Positions 15,870 through 22,964 of a DNA stretch of 64,000 nucleotides are shown here, one piece after another. The stretch lies in assembly GCA_965198725.1 (NCBI GenBank), contig CBDAPX010000001.1:930001-994000 (forward strand), written 5' to 3'. Source of the DNA: CBDAPX01 sp965198725 (GTDB taxonomy: Bacteria; Pseudomonadota; Alphaproteobacteria; Rhodobacterales; Rhodobacteraceae). The position numbers were made by a program, and so were the translations under genes. The notes beneath the pieces were generated by a model, which was not told where the DNA came from, did no database searches, and saw nothing but the letters and a program-made list of their open reading frames with translations. Each line of letters starts with the position of its first letter. Positions within the stretch are counted from its first letter, which is position 1.

Positions 15870-16730
15870 TTAGTGCATGATCGACCTTTGGTCCATCTTG
15901 ACGACGGTTTCGGGAGCCGGTGGGCGGTAGCCTAGAGCACTGTGTGGTCGTTTCGTGTTGTAGTGTTTCCTCCATTCCTCAATCAGGATTTGTGCTTCGC
16001 GCAGGCTATAGAAGATTTCGCCGTTCAAGAACTCATCGCGGAAACGGGCGTTGAAGCTTTCGCAGTACCCATTCTCCCAAGGGCTGCCTGGTTCGATGTA
16101 AGCCGCCCTTGCGCCGACAGCCTTGATCCAGTCCTGCACGGCTTGCGCAACGAACTCAGGGCCATTGTCGGAACGGATGAACGACGGGATGCCGCGCAGA
16201 ATGAACAGGTCGCTCAGCACATCGATCACATTGCCTGAGTTGAGCTTGCGATCCACGCGTATGGCCAAGCATTCCCGACTGTACTCGTCGATGATGTTGA
16301 GTGTGCGGAAAGCTTTACCATCGTCGGTGCGGCAGTGGACAAAGTCGTAAGACCAGACATGATCGCGGCGCTCTGGCCGAAGCCTGACACATGATCCATC
16401 ATTCAGCCAAAGCCGCCCTTTCTTCGGTTGTTTCATTGGCACTTTCAGCCCCTCTCGTCGCCATAACCGTTCCACGCGCTTGTCATTCACATGCCAGCCA
16501 GCGTCTCTCAGTAGTGCCGCGATCCTACGATAGCCGTAGCGGCCATACTGCCGGGTCAGTTCGATCATATCAGCCACTAAACGTTCTTCATCCGGGCGAC
16601 CCGCAGGTACTTTGCGCTGTGTGGATCGATGTTGTCTTAGAACCCGGCATGCCCGACGCTCCGAGATGTTCAGCTCAGCACGAACGCGATCAATACAGGC
16701 ACGACGACGAGCGGGGCTCAGAAGTTTCCC
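15870..16730 (-). CDS. IS3-family transposase OrfB (DDE integrase-like), made by -1 frameshift
   Basis: OrfB holds an HTH_21 region (RYGYRRIAALLRDAGWHVND) and the rve integrase core. Catalytic acidic residues are visible: Asp in HVWSYDFVHCRTDDG, Asp in SFIRSDNGPEFVAQAV, and Glu in ENGYCESFNARFRDEFLNGE. It ends with the typical HSALGYRPPAPE. The frame has no own strong start upstream; it is in the -1 frame relative to OrfA and joins at GGGAAAC (16724-16730), giving a fused OrfAB protein. It seems intact. Confidence 0.9.
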   Translation of the reverse strand, partial: GKLLSPARRRACIDRVRAELNISERRACRVLRQHRSTQRKVPAGRPDEERLVADMIELTRQYGRYGYRRIAALLRDAGWHVNDKRVERLWRREGLKVPMKQPKKGRLWLNDGSCVRLRPERRDHVWSYDFVHCRTDDGKAFRTLNIIDEYSRECLAIRVDRKLNSGNVIDVLSDLFILRGIPSFIRSDNGPEFVAQAVQDWIKAVGARAAYIEPGSPWENGYCESFNARFRDEFLNGEIFYSLREAQILIEEWRKHYNTKRPHSALGYRPPAPETVVKMDQRSIMH

Positions 16731-16996
16731 TTTGCCGCCTCCGCCAAGATCAGCTTGTCCAGCGTCAGATCAGAAACGGCTTTGCGCAATCGCTCGTTCT
16801 CTTTTTGCAGACGCTTCAGTTCCTTCAATTGATCCGTGCCCATTCCGCCGTATTTTTTCTTCCACCGGTAGTAGGTCTGTTCAGTCACACCGATCTGACG
16901 GATCGCATCCAGACGCGGCATCCCTTGCCCCGTCAGAACCTCAACCTGCCGTAACTTCGTGACAATCTCTTCTGGCTTTGGTCGCTTGTTGGCCAT
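16718..16996 (-). CDS. IS3-family transposase OrfA
   Basis: A 92-residue protein beginning MANKRPKPEEIVTKLRQVEV, with an HTH (IRQIGVTEQTYYRWKKKYGG) and a C-terminal leucine zipper (LKRLQKENERLRKAVSDLTL). It binds the IS ends. Near its end the sequence AAG GGA AAC contains the heptamer G-GGA-AAC in the correct phase for -1 slippage to OrfB. The start at 16996 is preceded by GGAGGAAACAC. Confidence 0.92.
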   Translation of the reverse strand: MANKRPKPEEIVTKLRQVEVLTGQGMPRLDAIRQIGVTEQTYYRWKKKYGGMGTDQLKELKRLQKENERLRKAVSDLTLDKLILAEAAKGNF

Positions 16997-17034
16997 GTGT
17001 TTCCTCCGTTTCCTAAACATAGCGGAGGACCACT

Positions 17035-17520
17035 TCAGTGGGGGAAGACCAAAACCCCACATTGTTGCTTGAATGGTTCCAGCGCCCTAGTGGAGCCGCT
17101 GAGGTTGAAGCGGAAGGTGGCCGTGCGATGCGGGACGCGGATGAGCATAGTAGAGGCCCTGCGAACTTCATTCATAATTCGTTCACCAATGAATGACCTG
17201 AGCGTCATGTCCAAAGGCTCTTGGTTGTCGAATTTCACGGTTACAATAGTGCTGGGTGATAGGCGCACGCCTGAGACTTGATAGCCATAGTGAAAGCTAA
17301 CAAGGAGTTCGCCGTTCGGTTTGCAGGTGAGGATCAAGATATCCTCGTCGGATATTCGCCTGTAGCTTTCTGCCAGAAAGGCGACGCTATATTCGTTCTG
17401 TCCACTAATCTCGTCTCGCTGCACTAACGGCATAACGTCTGCAACAGCGGAAACTGTCAGCAGGCCAGTGATGGCTAAGTATTTGATTGAATGCAAAATA
17501 ACTGAGGTGCAGCGGCGCAT
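17035..17520 (-). pseudogene. Exported VasI-like protein, C-terminus cut by the IS element
   Basis: The protein begins with a signal peptide (SIKYLAITGLLTVSAVADV) and contains the type VI secretion VasI-like/invasion-associated pattern: ADESYRRISDED-like start, a Trp-free centre with IVTVKFDNQEPLDMTLRSF, and ATFRFNLSGSTRALEPFKQQ followed by Cys. Its last residues VFPH and its stop codon are supplied by IS sequence. The truncation is after the conserved Cys, so some function could remain. Placed between the IS and the repressor it is a candidate lysogenic-conversion gene exported to the periplasm. Confidence 0.55.
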
Positions 17521-17603
17521 GTCAAGGCCCTTTCGTCGGGATTAATGTTCTGCTAATGTTCTCCCTATGGGAGTGCAAGCAAAAACCATTTCTGATTCGA
17601 CCA

Positions 17604-17963
17604 TTATTCATGAGCTTCATCAGATTGCTCGCTACTCTTCCGATGCTGAGAGGCTAGAGCGCGTCCGTAGCCTAATAGCTCACGGCGGAGATCGCCGGGT
17701 AATTGCGATACTAGGCGAACAATCTCTAGCTCTTCTTCTGTCTGAGCGCTCGACATGAACTCTTCAAGAGTTGTGCCCAGGGCGGCGCATATCTTTCTCA
17801 TGGTGGACGCGCGAGGGCTGCGGGTTTGATCAAACATCTGGCGGATAGCGCTGTTCGATAGCCCTGCTTTGACGGCCAAGTTTGACACATTGAGGTCAGG
17901 ATCAGCGTCAATGGCAGCTTTCAGCTTGATCAGGAACGGCTCTGTGATTGGTTTATCATCCAT
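17604..17963 (-). CDS. XRE-family phage repressor
   Basis: Residues 15-70 form a helix-turn-helix of Cro/C1 type (DLNVSNLAVKAGLSNSAIRQ then RSPRASTMRKICAALGTTLE). The C-terminal 45 residues (EELEIVRLVSQLPGDLRREL) are helical and lack the Ser/Lys protease domain of LexA-like repressors, so induction by RecA cleavage is not expected. It is divergent from the Cro-like gene at 18049, which is the usual genetic-switch layout. Confidence 0.85.
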   Translation of the reverse strand: MDDKPITEPFLIKLKAAIDADPDLNVSNLAVKAGLSNSAIRQMFDQTRSPRASTMRKICAALGTTLEEFMSSAQTEEELEIVRLVSQLPGDLRRELLGYGRALASQHRKSSEQSDEAHE

Positions 17964-18012
17964 GTAGTATTATTTACGTATCCGTGAGCCGCACGCATTC
18001 GGTTTAAAGTTC

Positions 18013-18042
18013 TTGACCAATATAGTTTTGTAGTTCTATTTC
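18013..18042 (+). promoter_or_regulatory. Predicted rightward early promoter
   Basis: TTGACC (18013-18018) is followed after about 17-18 bp by CTATTTC (18036-18042), placing the transcription start at or next to the ATG at 18049. The spacer contains ATAGTTTTGTAGTTCTAT, sharing ATAGTTTT with the operator of the leftward promoter. No Shine-Dalgarno precedes the ATG, so the transcript may be leaderless. Confidence 0.45.
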
Positions 18043-18048
18043 GGGTTT

Positions 18049-18249
18049 ATGGAACAGTTTCTATCTGATCTTGAAGCATATGCGGCAGCGCTTGGCGTAT
18101 CCCCCTCAACTGTTATCCAGCGTGCTGGTGTGGGTGGAGGTGCGACATGGCGCAGGTGGCGCGATGGCAAGGGCAGTCCCACGCTGGTGACGGTGGACAA
18201 GCTCAAAGCCTACATGACCGCGAACCCTCCAATGCAGGAGGCAAGCTGA
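18049..18249 (+). CDS. Cro-like small helix-turn-helix protein
   Basis: A 66-residue protein with an HTH in ALGVSPSTVIQRAGVGGGAT and RWRDGKGSPTLVTVDKLKAY. It is the first rightward gene opposite the repressor, so a Cro-type antagonist is the simplest reading. Its stop overlaps the ATG of the next gene (TGATGG). Confidence 0.7.
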   Translation: MEQFLSDLEAYAAALGVSPSTVIQRAGVGGGATWRRWRDGKGSPTLVTVDKLKAYMTANPPMQEAS

Positions 18250-18434
18250 TGGCCGATACCCGCACCGCCGATCAGAAAACCATCGCTCGCCTGCAATCCG
18301 ATTTGCGGCGTGTTGGCGATGCGTTTGAGCGCAAGGCTGCAAAGGCAGATCGGTTGGAAAAGGAAAACGTGGCGCTGCGGATGCGGTTGATCCGGCTGCG
18401 GCGTTTCTCTGGTGTTCGCGGGGTGTCAGCATGA
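18249..18434 (+). CDS. Small coiled-coil phage protein
   Basis: A 61-residue basic protein (MADTRTADQKTIARLQSDLR) predicted to be a single coiled coil with heptad-like leucines (LEKENVALRMRLIRLRRFSG). It is coupled to the Cro-like gene by a one-base overlap. No function is recognised. Confidence 0.6.
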   Translation: MADTRTADQKTIARLQSDLRRVGDAFERKAAKADRLEKENVALRMRLIRLRRFSGVRGVSA

Positions 18435-18435
18435 C

Positions 18436-18777
18436 TTATTCTCGCGCCATCAGCTTGTTTGCCAGATCAATGCGTGTGCGCAGGTCGCTCAGCGCTTCCA
18501 GATCGGCCTCTTTTGCGGTTTCAGGCGAACTATCAGAAAGCGGATTGTTCACCTTTTCAAAGGCCTCATCCAGTGCCTGCACCACAATGTTACGCACGGC
18601 GGGCATGGTATCATCCAGTGCCGTCAGCATCGCCATGAGTGCAATGCGCAGGGCGTCATTCTGGGCGCGGGCGTCCTGGTATAGCCCTGCCAGGTTCTCA
18701 ATCTCTTGGTCCAAATCCTCAAAGAACAGCTTGAGCTTTTCGGGGTCGCGGAATTCGTCCAGTTCATCGGCCATCAA
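18436..18777 (-). CDS. Hypothetical phage protein on the opposite strand
   Basis: A 113-residue acidic, helical protein (MADELDEFRDPEKLKLFFED, ending RTRIDLANKLMARE). It is convergent with the Cro-like transcription unit, only one base away. Preceded by GGGAGGATTTT, a good ribosome-binding site before the MM start. No family recognised; the location suggests a moron expressed from its own promoter. Confidence 0.6.
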   Translation of the reverse strand: MMADELDEFRDPEKLKLFFEDLDQEIENLAGLYQDARAQNDALRIALMAMLTALDDTMPAVRNIVVQALDEAFEKVNNPLSDSSPETAKEADLEALSDLRTRIDLANKLMARE

Positions 18778-18884
18778 AATCCTCCCTGATGGTTGGTGGC
18801 GCGGGGCGGCTCGGTTGGCGCTGATCGTCCCGCATCGCTCTTCTACGGCAAGTCATGCCGGTTTTACAGAAAACGAGGTTTCCC

Positions 18885-19358
18885 ATGCCTGATCTGCGGA
18901 TGATTACGCATCGGGCCATGCGGTCCATTGTCAAGGGGTTCGGCTGCTATGATGCCGTGGCCGAGGTGCTGAACGCCCGTTGGGGCTGTGGCGCGTCCAA
19001 GGGCACGATCAGCAAGAAAATGTCGGGCCAGTTGGATTGGACCCTGCCGGATGTGATCGCCTTGCAGGACGCGGCGGGGGAATATCCGATCACCCGCCTG
19101 CTTGCACGGCAAAAGGAAAGTCACGTTGCGGGCGATATTGCCTGTTTGGTGGTGCAGAGCGGGATCATCGCCAAGGAAAGCGGTGAAGCGATCTCGGCCA
19201 TTCTGGATGCTGAGCATTCATCCTGCGCCGATGATCGCGCCCAGGCCGTGGCCGAGATCGATCAGGCGATTGCGGCGCTCAAGCTGGCCCGCACAAAGCT
19301 GACCGAGGGTCAGAATACTGCACCAACTTTGGTTCCTGTTGAAGGGACGGTTTCATGA
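18885..19358 (+). CDS. Phage regulatory protein (CII-like position)
   Basis: This protein of about 157 residues begins MPDLRMITHRAMRSIVKGFG and continues AVAEVLNARWGCGASKGTIS then KKMSGQLDWTLPDVIALQDA, an HTH-like arrangement typical of phage CII/regulatory proteins of alphaproteobacteria. The ATG at 18885 is preceded by ACGAGGTTTCCC. An upstream ATG at 18855 has no ribosome-binding site. Confidence 0.65.
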   Translation: MPDLRMITHRAMRSIVKGFGCYDAVAEVLNARWGCGASKGTISKKMSGQLDWTLPDVIALQDAAGEYPITRLLARQKESHVAGDIACLVVQSGIIAKESGEAISAILDAEHSSCADDRAQAVAEIDQAIAALKLARTKLTEGQNTAPTLVPVEGTVS

Positions 19359-19395
19359 CTCCTGGCGTTCAATCACCCACTTTGGAGGACTGCAC

Positions 19396-19650
19396 ATGGC
19401 AGACGAAACATGCTTGGGCGACACGCCCTACAAGCTCCCTCAAGGCGTCCAGGATGCCTTGGATTTTGAACAGCAGGCTTTGGCCGAATACAGGCAGCGT
19501 AAGCCGCGCTGCAATGGCGCAGATCGCGCATCCAGTCAGTATTCATGCTGCATGGCAGGGCTTACCCCCATGCAGATTGAGGCCGTTAAAGCGCTTATTG
19601 CGTCTTTTCCTGCTCAAGACGGTCAACTGCTTGCGCAAGCTCTTCCATAG
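19396..19650 (+). CDS. Small hypothetical phage protein
   Basis: An 84-residue protein (MADETCLGDTPYKLPQGVQD) with five cysteines, two adjacent in SQYSCCMAGL. The ATG at 19396 follows TTTGGAGGACTGCAC, a good ribosome-binding site. It overlaps a convergent small gene at its 3' end. No family recognised. Confidence 0.5.
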   Translation: MADETCLGDTPYKLPQGVQDALDFEQQALAEYRQRKPRCNGADRASSQYSCCMAGLTPMQIEAVKALIASFPAQDGQLLAQALP

Positions 19651-19804
19651 CCTGGAAAATATCATCAAAGCCGCTGGCAAAATGGACGGCGCTTTGATCC
19701 GCTCTACCGCGCTGCATGTTTTCAAGGGCGCGGCGAATGTTGCCGGCGGTTGCTCGCATCTTGCTTCGCGCGTTCTGTGTGTTGGTCGATTTTCGGTTTT
19801 CCAT
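19595..19804 (-). CDS. Small basic hypothetical phage protein
   Basis: A 69-residue protein (MENRKSTNTQNARSKMRATA), lysine/arginine-rich at the N-terminus and coiled-coil-like at the C-terminus (AMEELAQAVDRLEQEKTQ). AGGAAG lies 9 nt before the ATG. It overlaps the end of the rightward gene at 19396-19650 by 56 nt, so one of the two might be spurious. Confidence 0.4.
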   Translation of the reverse strand: MENRKSTNTQNARSKMRATAGNIRRALENMQRGRADQSAVHFASGFDDIFQAMEELAQAVDRLEQEKTQ

Positions 19805-19938
19805 GGTGCTTTTCTTCCTGAGCATTGTGGGATTGCGCGGCAGGCTGGCGGGCCTGTCGCGCCTCTTGCCAATCTATGCCGCAAATTGTGGCCGTTTTCA
19901 ATTCAATCACAAGATATGGTTGTGCGGGGTGGCGTCTG

Positions 19939-20463
19939 ATGGGTGTTGAAATCCGCCTTCCCGACGCGCCGGATTGGGGCAATCCGCATCTGGTGAGCTT
20001 TGAGCGGGGTGAGTTGCTCTATCGTGATGCCTCTCTAGCCGATGTGATCAGCCATGCGCGGGGGCGTCTGTGCTATCTGGCCACACCTTATTCTAAGGTC
20101 TGCGTCACCGACGATGGCGAGTGGAACCAGGTGGAAAGCCTGTTCTGTTCTGGCCGTGCCGCGCGATGGTCGCGGGCTTTGGCCGTTGAGGGGATCACCG
20201 CGATCTCGCCCATCATCCAATCCGTTGAGATGGTGCATGTGGATTTTGACGAATGGCTTGATCCGCTGGATGCCAAGTTCTGGACCGATTGGTGTCAACC
20301 GCTACTGAATGCCTGCGGCCCTGTGATCGTGCCGCCGCTGGATGGCTGGCAGGAAAGCCTGGGCGTTTGGCAAGAGGCGCTGTTCGCGCTGCGCTCTAAT
20401 CGGTCTGTGTTCCTCATCGATCCAAAAGAGGCTCCGCACCTGGCGTGGTGGTTGGATGAATGA
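19939..20463 (+). CDS. DUF1937-family protein (nucleoside 2-deoxyribosyltransferase-like)
   Basis: The 174-residue protein contains GRLCYLATPYSKVC near residue 35 and GITAISPIIQSVEM near residue 90, then LDPLDAKFWTDWC, which match the DUF1937 fold related to nucleoside deoxyribosyltransferases. Such phage enzymes are presumed to act on nucleotides or base-modified nucleotides. It overlaps the methyltransferase gene by 4 nt (ATGA), suggesting linked roles in DNA modification. Confidence 0.75.
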   Translation: MGVEIRLPDAPDWGNPHLVSFERGELLYRDASLADVISHARGRLCYLATPYSKVCVTDDGEWNQVESLFCSGRAARWSRALAVEGITAISPIIQSVEMVHVDFDEWLDPLDAKFWTDWCQPLLNACGPVIVPPLDGWQESLGVWQEALFALRSNRSVFLIDPKEAPHLAWWLDE

Positions 20464-21256
20464 GCGCGATCTTGCCGGATATTCAGATCGGGCCATGCCG
20501 CCTGATCCTGGGGAATTCGATTGAGGTTCTGCCCGAGGTAGGCGGTTTCGATCATCTCATTTCAGATCCACCCTATGAGCAGGCGATGCATGACCTGCAC
20601 AACAAGGCAGAGTTTCGGCGCAAGGACGGCGGGTCAGAGCGCAAGCATTTTGCATTTGCGGGTATCGATGATTTGCGGCCTGGCCTGGTTCGATTGGTAG
20701 AGCAGCAGTGCAGCGGCTGGTTTCTGGCTTTCTGCACCGCTGAGGGTGTTGGAAACTGGCGAGCGGCTGTGGCTGAATGCCCTGGCCTCAAATTCAAAAC
20801 CACCTGTGCATGGGTGAAACCTGATTGCACGCCTAAGCTCAATGGGCAGGGGCCTGCTGTCGGCTATGAGCCGTTCATCACGGTTTGGGCCGGAAAGGGT
20901 CATGCGCGGTGGAACGCAGGCGGCAAGCGCGGTGTTTATCGGCACTTGGTCAACCCACCGGATCGGCATGGTGGCCACCCTACCGAAAAGCCTTGGCGGC
21001 TATTCTCGGAGCTTCTGACCGATTTTACCAAGCATGGGGAGATCGTTTGCGATCCATTCATGGGCAGCGGAACCACGTTGGTATCATGCGCAAAGCTCGG
21101 GCGCAAAGGCGTCGGGATTGAACTTGATCCTGAGTTCTTTGAGATAGCGTGCAAGCGCGTGTCGGACGCCTATCAGCAGGCCGATCTATTCGTGCCCCCC
21201 CCGAAAAGCCCGTTCAGGAAGCCATGTCATTCGATGGCAAAAAGGGGGTGGCGTGA
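20460..21256 (+). pseudogene. DNA methyltransferase (beta-class, orphan), frameshifted near its 3' end
   Basis: The protein shows motif IV DHLISDPPYEQAMH near residue 30 and motif I CDPFMGSGTTLVSCAKLGRK near residue 200, the order of beta-class N6-adenine/N4-cytosine methyltransferases, plus the HPTEKPW segment. No restriction enzyme is adjacent, so it is probably an orphan methylase protecting phage DNA. A run of eight C at 21195-21202 shifts the frame: with nine C the protein would end naturally as PPPEKPVQEAMSFDGKKGVA at 21256. As written it runs on antisense through brnA to 21608. Both catalytic motifs precede the shift, so activity may persist. Confidence 0.85.
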
Positions 21257-21260
21257 TGGT

Positions 21261-21566
21261 TTACAGCCCCACAGCTTCGCGCAGAATGTCATTGGCTCGC
21301 GACTGCCAGCCCTTGCCGGATGCACGCAGGGCCTCAACCAGGTCAGCGTCCAGGCGGATCGAAACGGCTTGTTTGGGTGTGTCCAGAGGAGGCCGCCCAC
21401 GGCGCTTAATCTCCTCTTGGAGTTTACCTGCCAACTCCGGCAGGGCCTCAGTGAATGGCCGTGCGGTTTCCAGCGCCTCATCGGACAATTCAGGAGCCTC
21501 CACGGCGTCCCAATATGTTTTGGTGTATCCATTTTCAGCGGCGTGTTTGGGGTCAAATTCCTTCAT
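21261..21566 (-). CDS. brnA: BrnA-type antitoxin
   Basis: A 101-residue protein (MKEFDPKHAAENGYTKTYWD) whose C-terminus is the BrnA ribbon-helix-helix domain: PKQAVSIRLDADLVEALRAS followed by GKGWQSRANDILREAV. In the family it binds and neutralises BrnT and represses the operon. The start at 21566 lies 14 nt inside brnT and is preceded by AGGAAAGGGAAATCC. Confidence 0.88.
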   Translation of the reverse strand: MKEFDPKHAAENGYTKTYWDAVEAPELSDEALETARPFTEALPELAGKLQEEIKRRGRPPLDTPKQAVSIRLDADLVEALRASGKGWQSRANDILREAVGL

Positions 21567-21813
21567 GGATTTCCCTTTCCTTTTTGCTGGCGGGACGCAG
21601 CGAGATAACCGAAAGCGCCTCAGTTCCGAGTGTCGCAAAGATTGTTGTAACTGTTCCGTCTGCGAGCATTCCAATCGCGGCAAGGCGTCCGTCTTTGGCG
21701 TCAATGACTGTCGCGCTCAGAAAGAACTCATAGGTCAGATCGGCAAAATCCAGGCCATGCTTGGCGAGGTTCGCCTGCCGTTTCGGTTCGTCCCATGTGA
21801 TCAACTTATCCAT
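21553..21813 (-). CDS. brnT: BrnT-type ribonuclease toxin
   Basis: An 86-residue protein with the BrnT signature TWDEPKRQANLAKHGLDFAD, the central VIDAKDGRLAAIGM, and LSVISLRPASKKEREIHEGI. BrnT is a RelE-fold RNase that stops growth when unopposed. The ATG at 21813 abuts the inverted-repeat operator. The toxin-first order (brnT-brnA) is normal for this family. In the prophage it probably stabilises the lysogen or acts against competing phages. Confidence 0.88.
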   Translation of the reverse strand: MDKLITWDEPKRQANLAKHGLDFADLTYEFFLSATVIDAKDGRLAAIGMLADGTVTTIFATLGTEALSVISLRPASKKEREIHEGI

Positions 21814-21814
21814 G

Positions 21815-21866
21815 TTTATTGTATATACGATAAATGTGGGAAACGCAATAGTGTATATACAATAAA
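21815..21866 (-). promoter_or_regulatory. Inverted-repeat operator of brnTA
   Basis: TTTATTGTATATAC (21815-21828) and GTATATACAATAAA (21853-21866) form a perfect 14-bp inverted repeat with a 24-bp centre, just upstream of the brnT start. This fits autorepression by the ribbon-helix-helix BrnA. The AT-rich arms may contain the -10 of the promoter. Confidence 0.7.
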
Positions 21867-21951
21867 TAGCAGGGAATTTGGCACTGGTGTGGATCGCCAT
21901 CCTGCCTTAGCGCCGATTTCAGGCCCTTTTCATGCCGAGGGGGCGTAGGAC

Positions 21952-22335
21952 ATGCTTGATGCTGCTCCCTCTAATGCCGTGGCACGCCGTAATGAGCCTG
22001 AGAAATTTCAGGTCTATGCGGCGTCTGAATTGCTGGCTGCGCCACCTTGGCGCGAGGGCATTTGCTTTTTGCCAGAATGTTCGCGGCCCTTCACGCCTGC
22101 GCGGTCCTGGCAGATGTATTGCTGCACCGCGTGCGAACGGGCGGGCACGGCAGAGATGCGCAAGTGGGGCCATCGCATGTCGCTGCCTCTGCTGACCTGG
22201 CGCATGGGAAAATACGAACAACAAGACACCGGCATTCGTGATCTCACCCGTGCCGCGCGGCGTTATGTGACGCACGCGCAATCGGCATGGCTTGAGGATC
22301 GCAATCGCCGGTCAAAAACAGCGGAGGCAGAATGA
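21952..22335 (+). CDS. Small zinc-ribbon-like phage protein
   Basis: A 127-residue protein with closely spaced cysteines (CFLPECSRPFTPARSWQM and YCCTACERAG) that resemble a Zn-binding module; the second half is basic and helical (RAARRYVTHAQSAWLEDRN). No family recognised. Its stop overlaps the next gene (AATGATGG). Confidence 0.6.
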   Translation: MLDAAPSNAVARRNEPEKFQVYAASELLAAPPWREGICFLPECSRPFTPARSWQMYCCTACERAGTAEMRKWGHRMSLPLLTWRMGKYEQQDTGIRDLTRAARRYVTHAQSAWLEDRNRRSKTAEAE

Positions 22336-22964
22336 TGGGGCAGCGCAAGTATCAGGACATTGAAATTCACGGGGTGGTCTATCCCGATGCTAACGCGGCA
22401 GCGGCAGCGCTTGGTGTGACCGCTGGGCAGGTTCGCATGGCGGTGCGCAGAGGGCGGCTGGATGGTCTGGGCACGCGCCCTGCCTTGCGTCCTGTGACCA
22501 TTCGCGGCGTCACCTATTCCAATTTCAGCGAGGCTGGAAAGGCCCTTGGCGTTCACGCGAACACGGTGCGGGCGGCGTATCGCAATGGCACATTGCATCG
22601 GGTTGGAACGGGCCGCGTTGGTCCCGAACCGATGCGGGTGCGGATCGCAGGGCAAGATTTTGAAGATGTGAACGCAGCGGCGGCGCATTTTGGCGTGCAG
22701 CCTGGAACGGTCTATTCCGCGATCTGTGATGGTGATCCTGACCGCATTGCGCGGCCTGCGGTCTACAATCCGTGGAAGTCCAAAGCCTTCACCATAGGTG
22801 GTGTAACCTTCCCTTCCATGCGTGCGGCAAGCCGTGCCTTGGGTTTCAAGGATGAGGAATACATCGCCAAGGCTTTGAAGCGAGGATCGCGGCGTGGTCG
22901 TGAGCGCATCTTGGCGGCGGCGATGAGTTATGTTGCCCAGGACAAGCAAGTGGAGATGGCGTGA
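22332..22964 (+). CDS. Four-repeat helix-turn-helix protein (NUMOD1-like modules)
   Basis: The 210-residue protein consists of four similar modules of about 45 residues: EIHGVVYPDANAAAAALGVT, TIRGVTYSNFSEAGKALGVH, RIAGQDFEDVNAAAAHFGVQ and TIGGVTFPSMRAASRALGFK, each followed by an HTH-like second helix such as NTVRAAYRNGTLHRVG. The pattern (I-G-V-x-Y, then a short HTH) resembles the NUMOD1/intron-nuclease DNA-binding repeats, but no nuclease domain is attached. It probably binds an extended DNA site. It overlaps both neighbours by 4 nt and precedes the replication-region gene. Confidence 0.7.
   Translation: MMGQRKYQDIEIHGVVYPDANAAAAALGVTAGQVRMAVRRGRLDGLGTRPALRPVTIRGVTYSNFSEAGKALGVHANTVRAAYRNGTLHRVGTGRVGPEPMRVRIAGQDFEDVNAAAAHFGVQPGTVYSAICDGDPDRIARPAVYNPWKSKAFTIGGVTFPSMRAASRALGFKDEEYIAKALKRGSRRGRERILAAAMSYVAQDKQVEMA

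Larger units (their letters stand above)
15843..17044 (-). mobile_element. IS3-family insertion sequence within the prophage
   Basis: The element is about 1.2 kb. Its ends form an imperfect inverted repeat: CCCCACCTGAGTGGTCC at the left and, reading inward from the right, CCCCACTGAAGTGGTCC. It carries OrfA and OrfB joined by a GGGAAAC slippery site. I could not identify a target duplication with confidence. The insertion removed the C-terminus of the gene at 17035-17520 and separates the leftward operon from the repressor gene. Confidence 0.92.

Noticed and set aside
15843..17044. Target-site duplication of the second IS
   Set aside because: Flanks GATCAG and GAAGACC show no convincing 3-4-bp direct repeat for any choice of ends.
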